Positions 32,018-40,033 of a DNA stretch of 64,000 bases are shown here, piece by piece. The DNA is from Candidatus Fimadaptatus faecigallinarum (GTDB lineage: Bacteria > Bacillota > Clostridia > Christensenellales > Aristaeellaceae): positions 1 through 64,000 of the forward strand of contig DVNK01000051.1 in the NCBI GenBank assembly GCA_018714445.1, written 5' to 3'. Under the pieces are notes generated by a model. It searched no databases. It was not told where the DNA came from and was given only the letters and a program-made list of their open reading frames with translations. Made by a program: the position numbers and the translations under genes. Within the stretch, counting starts at the first letter, position 1. Each line of letters begins with the position of its first letter.

Positions 32018-34288
32018 TTATCCGTTCAGCAGCTCCAGCAGCTCGTTCAACTGCTCCTCGCCAAACAGACCGCCCGACAGCATCGACAGACCCCTCAGCG
32101 GCATGTACTCCATCATGCGCCGCATCATGTTCGCCATATCGGCATCGTCGTCGGGCTTTTCCATCGCGCCCAGGAACGCATCCAGCAGCGGCTTTACGCG
32201 CTCGCACGCCGCCTCGTCGCGAAGTATCGCGCCCAGGCAAGAATTGCGGTCGTACACGGGGCGATAGGCGCTGGTAGAATGCAGCGTCACGTCAAACGCC
32301 GCGCGCACATCCTGGCTCGACGCGCACACGAGCAAGCGGTATTTGCCGCTATCTGTGACGAATGCGCCTGCCTTTTCGTTCCAGTACGAGAACGCGCGCA
32401 TGTTAAGATTCAGCTTCACATGCCCGCTCTGACCGGGTTCCAGCTTTACCTTGGCAAATCCCTTCAACTCCATGCGCGGCTTGAGCGCCGTGCCGCACAG
32501 CTTTTGCACATACACCTGCACTACCTCAGCGCCCGCGCGCTCGCCCGCGTTGCGCACATCCAGCTCAACGCTCACGCCCTGCGCGTCGGTAAACTCCTCG
32601 GCACTGACGCGCGCATTCTCGTATTCAAAGCGAGTGTAGCTCAGACCGTGTCCAAATGGGAACCTCACGCCGCCATCCGGCCGGTTCATCATGCCGTAAT
32701 AGCGATATCCCACGAATATATCTTCATTATAGTGCACCTTCTCCCCATCGCCCGGGAAGTTCAGGTAGCACGGCGTGTCCTCCAGTCTGTACGGGAACGA
32801 CTCGGCCAGCTTGCCCGACGGGTTCGCCTCGCCGCACAGCAACCGCGCCAATGCCTCGCCGCCGCCCTGTCCGCCCAGGTAAGCCATCATTATGGCGTTT
32901 ACGCTGTCCGCCCATGGCAGCTCGACCGGCGCGCCACACTCCAGCACGACCGTCACACGCTTACTCGGCAGCGCCGCAATGCGCTCAATAAGCGCACTCT
33001 GAGCCTCCGGCAGGCGCATATCTGTGCGATCACCGCCTTCGGTATCGTAATAGCCCGCAAATACGATTATGTCGTCGCAATCGTTAGCCGCCAAAATCGC
33101 CTCATCCAGCAGCGCAGCCGCGTCGGCCCCGCTTGCAGTGTCGCCCGCCTCCAGCCCGGACGCATCGTATCCGCGCACATACGTCAGTTCCGGAAAGCGC
33201 GCCTTCAGACAGTCAAGCGGCAAGGCCAGCTGCGTTGGCTTTATATGAGATGAACCGCCGCCCTGGTATATCGGCCGCGCGGCCAACTCGCCCACAACGC
33301 ACAGCTTGCCCGGCTTGAGTGGCAACATGCCGTCATTTTTGAGCAGCACCATCGTCTCAAGCGCCGCATCTACCGCCAAAGCGTGATGCTCAGCCGCGTC
33401 GACGCGCACATCCTGCCTGTGATTGCGCGCCGACCAGTCCAGCACGCCCAACAGCCGCTCGACCGCGCGATCCAGTATACGCTCATCCAGGCTGCCATCC
33501 TTTACCGCGTTCACCAGCTTTTTAGCGCCTTCGCCGCCGTCGCCCGGCATCTGCAGCTCAAGCCCCGCTTCAAGTGCCGGCACGCGCTGATCCACCGCGC
33601 CCCAGTCGCTCATGACAAAGCCCTTAAAGCCCCATTCGCCGCGCAGCAGCTCGTCCAACAGCCATTTATTCTGGCACGCATATACGCCGTTCACGCGATT
33701 ATATGAACACATGAAGGTCTTGGGATCGGCGCGCCGCGCGACCTGCTCGAATGGATAGAGATATATCTCGCGCAACGCGCGCTCGGACACCCGCGCGTCT
33801 ATCGTCATGCGCGCAGTCTCCTGGTTATTGACCGCATAGTGTTTGACGGACGTGGCCACGCCTTCGCCCTGCATCGCGTTCACATAGCTAACCGCCATCT
33901 CGCCCGCAAGGTATGGATCTTCGCTCAGATACTCGAAATTGCGCCCGCACAGCGGCGAGCGCTTTATGTTGATCGCCGGGCCCAGCACTATTCCCACGTT
34001 CTGCGCCTGGGCCTCGTGCGCTATCGCGCGCGCCACCCGTGCCGCCAGGTCGGTGTTCCAGCTGGAACACAATCCCGCGCCCGACGGGAAGCAAGTCGCC
34101 GGCTCGGAATCGTTTATGCCCAGATGGTCTGCCGCCTCCGACTGCTTGCGCAGGCCATGCGGGCCGTCAGTCATCATGACCGATGGTATATTTGCCTCCG
34201 GCACCGCGCACGCATGCCAGAAATCCCGCCCCACGCACAGCGCAGCCTTTTCTTCAAGCGTCATGTGCCTTATAACTTCTTCGTACAT
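32018..34288 (-). CDS. Beta-glucosidase-like glycoside hydrolase, GH3 family
   Basis: 756-aa retaining glycosidase. The catalytic nucleophile is the Asp in GFVMSDWGAV. Other GH3 landmarks: MTDGPHGLRKQ, NIKRSPLCGRNFEYLSEDPYLAG, SVKHYAVNNQE, then the (alpha/beta)6 domain (VVLECGAPVELPWADSVNAI), the fibronectin-like domain (PFGHGLSYTRFEYEN) and a C-terminal ~80-residue tail often seen in Clostridia members. No signal peptide, so it acts on imported oligosaccharides. GGAGG RBS. Probably releases glucose or xylose; exact specificity unknown. Confidence 0.92.
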   Translation of the reverse strand: MYEEVIRHMTLEEKAALCVGRDFWHACAVPEANIPSVMMTDGPHGLRKQSEAADHLGINDSEPATCFPSGAGLCSSWNTDLAARVARAIAHEAQAQNVGIVLGPAINIKRSPLCGRNFEYLSEDPYLAGEMAVSYVNAMQGEGVATSVKHYAVNNQETARMTIDARVSERALREIYLYPFEQVARRADPKTFMCSYNRVNGVYACQNKWLLDELLRGEWGFKGFVMSDWGAVDQRVPALEAGLELQMPGDGGEGAKKLVNAVKDGSLDERILDRAVERLLGVLDWSARNHRQDVRVDAAEHHALAVDAALETMVLLKNDGMLPLKPGKLCVVGELAARPIYQGGGSSHIKPTQLALPLDCLKARFPELTYVRGYDASGLEAGDTASGADAAALLDEAILAANDCDDIIVFAGYYDTEGGDRTDMRLPEAQSALIERIAALPSKRVTVVLECGAPVELPWADSVNAIMMAYLGGQGGGEALARLLCGEANPSGKLAESFPYRLEDTPCYLNFPGDGEKVHYNEDIFVGYRYYGMMNRPDGGVRFPFGHGLSYTRFEYENARVSAEEFTDAQGVSVELDVRNAGERAGAEVVQVYVQKLCGTALKPRMELKGFAKVKLEPGQSGHVKLNLNMRAFSYWNEKAGAFVTDSGKYRLLVCASSQDVRAAFDVTLHSTSAYRPVYDRNSCLGAILRDEAACERVKPLLDAFLGAMEKPDDDADMANMMRRMMEYMPLRGLSMLSGGLFGEEQLNELLELLNG

Positions 34289-34468
34289 ATATGCGCCTCC
34301 TGCTGACGTTTATTTGCGTGCGTCGCTGCCGCATTATCTGACTCGCGCCCGGTTTATTATGCGCTATCCGGGCCATGAACACTCATTTGACTATCGATCA
34401 ATTTCATGTGGTATCCAAAACAGGTCTGATATCTGTCATCAACAGCAAGCCCGTTCATCCATATTAAC

Positions 34469-34489
34469 GTTTTGACTCTTGGTCAAAAC
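34469..34489. promoter_or_regulatory. Perfect inverted repeat, possible operator upstream of GH3
   Basis: GTTTTGAC-TCTTG-GTCAAAAC, two perfect 8-bp arms. On the minus strand it supplies TTGACC and an AAAACGTTAA stretch followed by TATGGA at 17 bp, so it may be an operator over a GH3 promoter. It also spans the stop codon of the RNA methyltransferase gene. Confidence 0.45.
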
Positions 34490-35514
34490 TGTTCTCTTCG
34501 CGCCTTTGGCTTGCGAAAGCGCATCAATGCCGCCTTTTTGCCGTTTACGAATATGTCAAGCCGGCCCTCCGGCAGCAGGCCAACCTGCCGTGCCGCGCGC
34601 ATCAGCTCTGACTTTGCCGCCGACAGCATGACCAGCGTACCACCCGGCCGCAATACCCGCGCGATCTCGGTCAACGCATCCAAATAAAACGCCGCGATGT
34701 CCGGATAGCGCTCCGCGTCATACACTCCCCAAGGCGGATCGGTTATAACGCGGTCAATCGAATTGTCTGGCAGCGCATTCATATGCCGCGCATCCCAGCG
34801 TTCAAGCTGCGCCGCACCGCGCTGAACATGCTCCGCCAGTGCACGCCGGAGTTTGCGCACCGCGGCCTCATCGATGTCGCCTGCCAACACCCGTATGCCG
34901 CGATGCATCGCAAACAGCTGCATCGGTATCGAGCCATGGCCTGCAAACGGATCCAACACCGTGTCACGCGGACCTACGCCCGCATATACGCACATGCAAC
35001 GCGCCAGCTCCGGCCGCAATGCACCGCGCGGCAGATCGCGCTCAGTCTGCTCGCGCCGGTTGACCAACATGCAGTACAGCCCTATATTCTCTGAGCGGAT
35101 GATGTACCAGAACTCCCAGTCCGGATTCTCGCGGTCAACTCTGAGCCGCGCTCGCCGTGATATCAGCTGCTCTGCCTGTGCATGCAGCGCCGGGTCCACA
35201 TGCTCAAGCCGCCCATTGCGCTGAAACCTCACGCGGAAGCTCTGCCCTGCGCGCACCCGAGACATGTAAATCGGTTCCGCCTTGCCCGCCTGCAACACCA
35301 TCGAGCGAAATGTTGGACTGTTCTGCCGCGCAAGCACGAGATACGTGTTTGCAAATATGCCCGGACGTGCCAACTGCTCAGGTTTGCCCTCAAAGCGGTA
35401 GACTATCAGGCCATTGTATATGTCGTAGATCTGGCTGCCGCGCAGCAGCCGCGGAAAGCACTCCTTGACCAGCGGCTCCAGACCGCTGGTGAATGTTGAT
35501 GCGTATATCGGCAT
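34483..35514 (-). CDS. RNA methyltransferase-like protein (Trm11/UPF0020-like)
   Basis: ~343-aa SAM-dependent methyltransferase. An N-terminal ~160-residue region (YASTFTSGLEPLVKECFPRLL, RVRFQRNGRLEHVD) looks like a THUMP-type RNA-binding module. The catalytic part has LDPFAGHGSIPMQ, the SAM-binding acidic turn VLAGDIDEAAV and the DPPWG box (ITDPPWGVYD) typical of N2-guanine methylation on RNA. The target (tRNA or rRNA) is not decidable. ATG 35514 follows GGAGGTTATCT. A TATAAT element lies at 35625-35630 with no good -35. Confidence 0.85.
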   Translation of the reverse strand: MPIYASTFTSGLEPLVKECFPRLLRGSQIYDIYNGLIVYRFEGKPEQLARPGIFANTYLVLARQNSPTFRSMVLQAGKAEPIYMSRVRAGQSFRVRFQRNGRLEHVDPALHAQAEQLISRRARLRVDRENPDWEFWYIIRSENIGLYCMLVNRREQTERDLPRGALRPELARCMCVYAGVGPRDTVLDPFAGHGSIPMQLFAMHRGIRVLAGDIDEAAVRKLRRALAEHVQRGAAQLERWDARHMNALPDNSIDRVITDPPWGVYDAERYPDIAAFYLDALTEIARVLRPGGTLVMLSAAKSELMRAARQVGLLPEGRLDIFVNGKKAALMRFRKPKARREQF

Positions 35515-35710
35515 AGATAACCTCCACACCGCGCCGTCCTGAACCGCTCAGGATCCAGCCGCGCAAGAGCCGCCAGGCCCATTGCAACTGCCCGCGACCG
35601 CACGCCGCTCTGCGCGATCATATCATTATATTACACAAATACCAAACGCCTAATGCGATTGTCACGGCTTATGTCGGCAGATGCATTGCTGCCGTTAGCC
35701 CAATATGCGC

Positions 35711-36820
35711 TCACTCGTCGCCGTTGTCAAAGAAATCGTCGCCGTCTCCGCCGGCAAACTTGTCGTGCATCCACTTTGAAATCGCGCCATGCGAACCAAA
35801 CAGCGCACTGGCTAGACCTATAAGCGCGACCGGCAGCCTGAACATCGCCACAGCCACTGCCATCATCGGCCCGCGCAATCCTCGCCTCATGCCGTACTCG
35901 CGCAGCCGCCGCTCAAGTACCGCCACGCCCTGAACGCACATCAGCACATAAACGCACTGCTTTATGGCGTAGTCGACGCCATACCACCACTCGGGCATAA
36001 ACACAACTATCATGGAAGTGATGATGTACAGCCCACATGAGTACAGCGTGGTCTCCGCGCTCAGGTACCAGTCGCGCAGCGGCACAAACGGCACCTCCGG
36101 CTCCTCGCCGCGCCGGACCGCGGCCATGCGCGGCCATGCAGTCATTATAATACCCACAGCCAGTGCCGATGAAGCCACATTGCCCGTCACCTCGTAGTTG
36201 ACTACTAACTTGAGCGTGTAGATGACGTACTCTATGCAGCGCGTATACAGCTCCGCCGACGGCGACTCGGCCAGTTCCATAATAAGCGACTCGCTGAGCA
36301 GCCCGCGCGACGCCAACAGCGACAGCAGTTGCAGCCGGTTTTGAGCCGCCGCAAACAAGCCGCTCAGTCCACTCAAGCCCTGCGTCATCTGCGCATCCCA
36401 AAGCCGTTGTACGTAATCCGCCTCTACATCGGCTATGCCGCCGTGGAACAGGCGCACAAGCGCCAACGCGCACACCCCCAGCGCCATGAATGCACCGATG
36501 TTTATGGCTGCGGCACGCTTAAATTCCACACGCCGCCGATACGTTATGTACTGCACCACAACCGGCAGTGCCAGCCCGATCAGCGCCGCGCCCGCCATGA
36601 CCGCGTCCATGCTGATAAACGCGCATACTACCGCGCCCAGCGCACCGGCAGCCGCCCACTGCCACCCCGAGTATACGCTCACAAACGCCAGCAGCGCCGG
36701 CACAAACGCTATCGCCCGCGGGTAAAATACCGCAAGCGGCAGCATGAACCAGGCCGCTGCACACGACGCCACACACCCAAACACACCCAGCACATGCCGG
36801 GACCAATCATCATAATTCAA
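35711..36820 (-). CDS. DUF2232/YybS-like membrane protein
   Basis: 369-aa polytopic membrane protein with about eight hydrophobic segments. An N-terminal four-helix block (SCAAAWFMLPLAVFYPRAIAFVPALLAFV) and the helix-turn PEWWYGVDYAIKQCVYVLMCVQG fit the YybS/DUF2232 group of Firmicutes, which has no established function. An acidic Asp-rich tail (GGDGDDFFDNGDE) closes it. The start is TTG 36820 with GGAGG 8 nt upstream. Family assignment rests on general layout. Confidence 0.65.
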   Translation of the reverse strand: MNYDDWSRHVLGVFGCVASCAAAWFMLPLAVFYPRAIAFVPALLAFVSVYSGWQWAAAGALGAVVCAFISMDAVMAGAALIGLALPVVVQYITYRRRVEFKRAAAINIGAFMALGVCALALVRLFHGGIADVEADYVQRLWDAQMTQGLSGLSGLFAAAQNRLQLLSLLASRGLLSESLIMELAESPSAELYTRCIEYVIYTLKLVVNYEVTGNVASSALAVGIIMTAWPRMAAVRRGEEPEVPFVPLRDWYLSAETTLYSCGLYIITSMIVVFMPEWWYGVDYAIKQCVYVLMCVQGVAVLERRLREYGMRRGLRGPMMAVAVAMFRLPVALIGLASALFGSHGAISKWMHDKFAGGDGDDFFDNGDE

Positions 36821-36879
36821 CCGCTCTACCTCCGCGCGCAGCCCGGTCGCACGCCCATGCGCCTCGCCGCGATGGTTTG

Positions 36880-36908
36880 ATTATACCATACTTTGCCTGT
36901 GATGTAAA
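36880..36908 (-). promoter_or_regulatory. Promoter of the YybS-like gene
   Basis: Minus strand TTTACA - 17 bp - TATAAT, ~60 nt before the TTG start. Confidence 0.75.
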
Positions 36909-37187
36909 TGCAGCGCATGTGTTGTAACATTGCCGCCATAACAGGATTGGAGTCATTCGTGTTTATGTATTCTTCTTTAATATGGATAATTCTGGAATGG
37001 CGCGTGCGGCGTACCGCTTAAGTTAGCGCCCGGCGCGTTATATAAAATCGTCACATCATTATTAGGGACATTTCTTGAACGCACGTGGGCTTTCGCGATT
37101 TGCATTGCAGCCTTCGAGTCCAAGCATAGCATCGCGCTGCCGGTCTTATTTGATATCAGATCGTATAAAAATGTATACGATATATTA
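36909..37187. other. Intergenic region, AT-richer, no confident gene
   Basis: Less GC-rich than its surroundings. The only sizeable frame is an 84-aa minus-strand ORF (36977-37231) whose start lies beneath the hydrolase promoter and which has no recognisable family or RBS. It could be a gene remnant. Nothing else is seen. Confidence 0.4.
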
Positions 37188-37216
37188 TTGCGAATCCAGC
37201 CTGAACGGCGTATAAT
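37188..37216 (+). promoter_or_regulatory. Promoter of the hydrolase-kinase-patatin operon
   Basis: TTGCGA - 17 bp - TATAAT, 47 nt before the ATG at 37264. Confidence 0.75.
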
Positions 37217-37263
37217 GGAGATATATTCCATTCAGCCCTGTGTGGCGCTCAGGAGGTTTTGTG

Positions 37264-38178
37264 ATGGCCCGGCATATCGACTTTATATCCTCAGACGGCC
37301 GCACCACAATAGAAGCACTGCACTGGCCCTGTGCACAGGCGCGCGGCGTCGTGCAACTCTGCCATGGCATGTGCGAGCACATCGGCCGCTACGCCGAGTT
37401 CGCGGAGTTCCTAAACGCAAATGGCTTTGCAGTGGTCGGCAACAACCACCTGGGCCACGGCGCATCGTTGATAGACGGCCAATTCGGCTACTTTGGCGAC
37501 TCAGGCGCATATAACAACCTAGTTGAAGACCTGGAGATTTTGCGGCGCAGGACCGCGCAGCTCTACCCCGGCTTGCCATATATGCTGTTTGGTCACAGCA
37601 TGGGCTCTTTTATCGCCCGGATATATGTTGCGCGCTACGGTCAACACCTCAGCGGCGCAATATTCTGCGGCACCAGCGGCCCCAATTCGCTGACCTCAAT
37701 CGGCCTTGCGCTTGCGCGCGCCGTATGCGCGCTGCGCGGTCCGCGCTATGTGAGTCATTTTCTGGAACGTCTGGCCGGCTCCGACAACCTCAAGCGCATA
37801 ACCGACGCCCGCACGCCTTCCGACTGGCTCAGCCGCGATGCTTCGCGAGTGGATGCATTCATATCCGATCCGCTTTGCGGATTTACATTCACATGCTCTG
37901 CATACTGCGAACTGGCACGCATGCTGGACAATGTGTCCGACGATGCATGGTATCATGCCGTGCCCACAGATCTGCCAATACTGCTGATATCGGGCGACGC
38001 CGATCCGGTGGGCAAATGGGGGCAGGGCGTGCGCCAGGTATACGATGGGCTGCGCGCTGCCGGCGTTGCCTCAGTCGAGCTCAAGCTCTACCCCGACGCG
38101 CGCCACGAGCTGCTCAACGAGCTCAACCGCGCCGACGTGTTCAACGACATACTTGCGTTCATAACGGCGCATATATAG
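37264..38178 (+). CDS. Alpha/beta hydrolase (monoacylglycerol lipase/lysophospholipase-like)
   Basis: 304-aa serine hydrolase. The nucleophile elbow is GHSMGS near residue 105. An oxyanion-type segment LCHGMCEHIGRY and the cap-region start GNNHLGHG match monoacylglycerol lipases. Acid and base candidates are ISGDADPVG (Asp) and DARHELLNE (His). It would cleave acyl esters such as lysophospholipids or monoglycerides in the cytoplasm. ATG 37264 follows GGAGG by 7 nt. Patatin lies two genes downstream, so the operon may deal with lipid turnover. Confidence 0.88.
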   Translation: MARHIDFISSDGRTTIEALHWPCAQARGVVQLCHGMCEHIGRYAEFAEFLNANGFAVVGNNHLGHGASLIDGQFGYFGDSGAYNNLVEDLEILRRRTAQLYPGLPYMLFGHSMGSFIARIYVARYGQHLSGAIFCGTSGPNSLTSIGLALARAVCALRGPRYVSHFLERLAGSDNLKRITDARTPSDWLSRDASRVDAFISDPLCGFTFTCSAYCELARMLDNVSDDAWYHAVPTDLPILLISGDADPVGKWGQGVRQVYDGLRAAGVASVELKLYPDARHELLNELNRADVFNDILAFITAHI

Positions 38179-38194
38179 GAGTGCATATCACATT

Positions 38195-38755
38195 ATGAAT
38201 ATAATTCTGATTGGCATGCCCGGCGCAGGCAAGAGCACGCTCGGAGTGCTGCTGGCCAAGCTCATGGGATACATGTTCGTCGACACCGACATACTGCTCC
38301 AGCAAAAGCACGGCGCGCTGCTGGGCCGTATACTGCGCCGCAATGGCAACCGCGCATTCCTCAAGCTTGAAGAGGAGATGTTCCTGAGCCTCGAGCTGGA
38401 CGGCGCAGTCATCGCGACCGGAGGCAGCGCCATTTACTCTGAAGCCGGCATGGCGCATATGAAGCGCACCGGGCCCTGCGTATTCCTGAATGTGCCGTAT
38501 GAGCTGATTGCTTCGCGCCTGGGCAACCTGCGCCAGCGCGGCGTCGTACTGCCCAACGGCTATACGCTGCGCGATCTGTACGACGAACGCCTGCCGCTGT
38601 ACCGCAAGTTTGCCGACATAACCGTAGACCTTGACAAACCCGGGTCGCTGGACGTCGCCGCAAAAGCGGTATTCGATCAGATTCGCGCGCGCTATCCTGA
38701 TGCGTTTTCGCAGGACGTCCCGGATGCCGCCGACGGCACGCAAAACTGCGACTAG
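38195..38755 (+). CDS. Shikimate kinase-like P-loop kinase, substrate uncertain
   Basis: 186-aa small kinase. Walker A GMPGAGKSTLG at residues 7-17, the FVDTDILLQ acidic turn and the lid region (YTLRDLYDERLPLYRKFAD) give the shikimate-kinase fold. Two substrate features differ: the segment that normally reads FRxxE around the shikimate-binding arginine is FLKLEE, and the GGG loop is GGS (ATGGSAIYS). It may therefore phosphorylate another small molecule. It sits between two lipolytic enzymes rather than among aromatic biosynthesis genes. No strong RBS; 16 nt after the hydrolase stop (TAG). Its own stop is also TAG. Confidence 0.8.
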   Translation: MNIILIGMPGAGKSTLGVLLAKLMGYMFVDTDILLQQKHGALLGRILRRNGNRAFLKLEEEMFLSLELDGAVIATGGSAIYSEAGMAHMKRTGPCVFLNVPYELIASRLGNLRQRGVVLPNGYTLRDLYDERLPLYRKFADITVDLDKPGSLDVAAKAVFDQIRARYPDAFSQDVPDAADGTQNCD

Positions 38756-38795
38756 GTTTTTTTGTGATATTAACCCTATCGAGCGAGGTAACTAA

Positions 38796-39647
38796 ATGTA
38801 CGATAACGCACTGCTGCTGGAAGGCGGCGCGATGCGCGGGCTGTACACTGCCGGCGTGCTGGATGCATTCATGGAAGCCGGGCTGGAATTCGGCTGCGTG
38901 TATGGCGTCTCGGCAGGCGTGCTCAATGCAGTGAACTACGTGGCGCGCCAGCCCGGACGCAGCGCAAATGTCAACTATACCTGCATAAACGACCGCCGAT
39001 ACCTGAGCATGACCAACCTGCTGCACGGTCAGAGCATATTTAACTTCGATTACCTGTTCAACCAGGTGCCGCTGAGCATACCGTTTGACTATGACGCGTT
39101 CTCTGCCAGCCCTCAGCGCCTGATCGCAGTGGCCACGAATTGCCTGACCGGAGAGCCTGTTTTGTTCGAAAAGGGCCGTTGCGCACAGTTTTTCGACGCG
39201 TGCGCCGCATCGTGCTCTATGCCATTGGTATCGCGCGTAAAGTTGGTAGAAGGTATACCCTGTCTGGATGGCGGCGTGAGCGCGCCAGTGCCCCTTGACG
39301 TTGGGCTTAAGACCGGCAATGGCCGGCCCGTGCTGGTATTGACGCGCCACAAGGGCTACCGCAAAACTCCGCTGAGCAGGCGTTCGCTCAGACTGAGCGC
39401 AATTCGCTGCCGGCGCTATCCCGCGTTGTACAAGCTTATGAGCTCAGCGCCCGAACGCTATAACGAGCTGATGGAACGCATAGACGCACTGGAAGCCGCC
39501 GGGCAGATCTTCGTGATCCGGCCTGAAACGCCCATCGAAATAGCTCGCCTCGAAAAGGACGTGAACAAGTTGCGCGCACTGCACGATTCGGCTTATGCCC
39601 AAACCAAATCGCTGCTGCCGGCTTTAATGGAGTTCTGCGCGCAGTAA
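38796..39647 (+). CDS. Patatin-like phospholipase
   Basis: 283-aa acyl hydrolase with a Ser-Asp dyad. Oxyanion loop LEGGAMRGLYTAGVLD, nucleophile VYGVSAGVLN (GxSxG), and the dyad aspartate in LDGGVSAPVP are intact. It resembles the RssA/YjjU-type patatins of Firmicutes. The C-terminal ~80 residues are helical and charged. Preceded by GAGGTAACTAA. Probably co-transcribed with the kinase 40 bp upstream. Confidence 0.9.
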   Translation: MYDNALLLEGGAMRGLYTAGVLDAFMEAGLEFGCVYGVSAGVLNAVNYVARQPGRSANVNYTCINDRRYLSMTNLLHGQSIFNFDYLFNQVPLSIPFDYDAFSASPQRLIAVATNCLTGEPVLFEKGRCAQFFDACAASCSMPLVSRVKLVEGIPCLDGGVSAPVPLDVGLKTGNGRPVLVLTRHKGYRKTPLSRRSLRLSAIRCRRYPALYKLMSSAPERYNELMERIDALEAAGQIFVIRPETPIEIARLEKDVNKLRALHDSAYAQTKSLLPALMEFCAQ

Positions 39648-39679
39648 ACATTCTAACGTATGCAATAGGATAAACGCAG

Positions 39680-39720
39680 CGCAGGCGTCCCCACTCTGAA
39701 ATGTAGCGAGGACGCCTGCG
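39680..39720 (+). terminator. Terminator of the patatin operon
   Basis: CGCAGGCGTCC - 19-nt loop - GGACGCCTGCG, an 11-bp perfect stem 33 nt after the stop; followed only by AACATTT. Confidence 0.6.
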
Positions 39721-40033
39721 AACATTTATCAATCCATAGCCGTGTATGCCATTATGTCCAGCAATCAATGCGGCTAAAACTGTATACGATCCCGTCAAAT
39801 CAGCAAATCATCCGAATATCGCACGTTCATGCGCTTATATTCGGTAAATGTCTGAAGATTTAATACGGTTTATTATTCGGCCCTTGCCAATAGTACAGTC
39901 GACCTTCAGCTTGGGACATGTCTGGCGAAGGCACATCGATTCGGCCTTTACCAACAGTACGAGCGGCCACGCATTGCGATTGTGCACGGCCGCTCTTTGC
40001 TGTCTATAATGACTTGTGATTTAATACAACCCG
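39721..40033. other. Intergenic region with a short imperfect direct repeat and a hairpin
   Basis: Holds two copies of a 24-bp element (ATTCGGCCCTTGCCAATAGT... at 39875 and ATTCGGCCTTTACCAACAGT... at 39939), 64 bp apart, and a hairpin GAGCGGCC/GGCCGCTC at 39961-39995. The hairpin lies downstream of the ABC exporter stop and may terminate it. No ORF is convincing. Confidence 0.6.

Noticed and set aside
36977-37231. 84-aa minus-strand ORF in the intergenic region
   Set aside because: It has no RBS, starts beneath the hydrolase promoter, and no family is recognised. It could be a remnant, but evidence is too thin to call.
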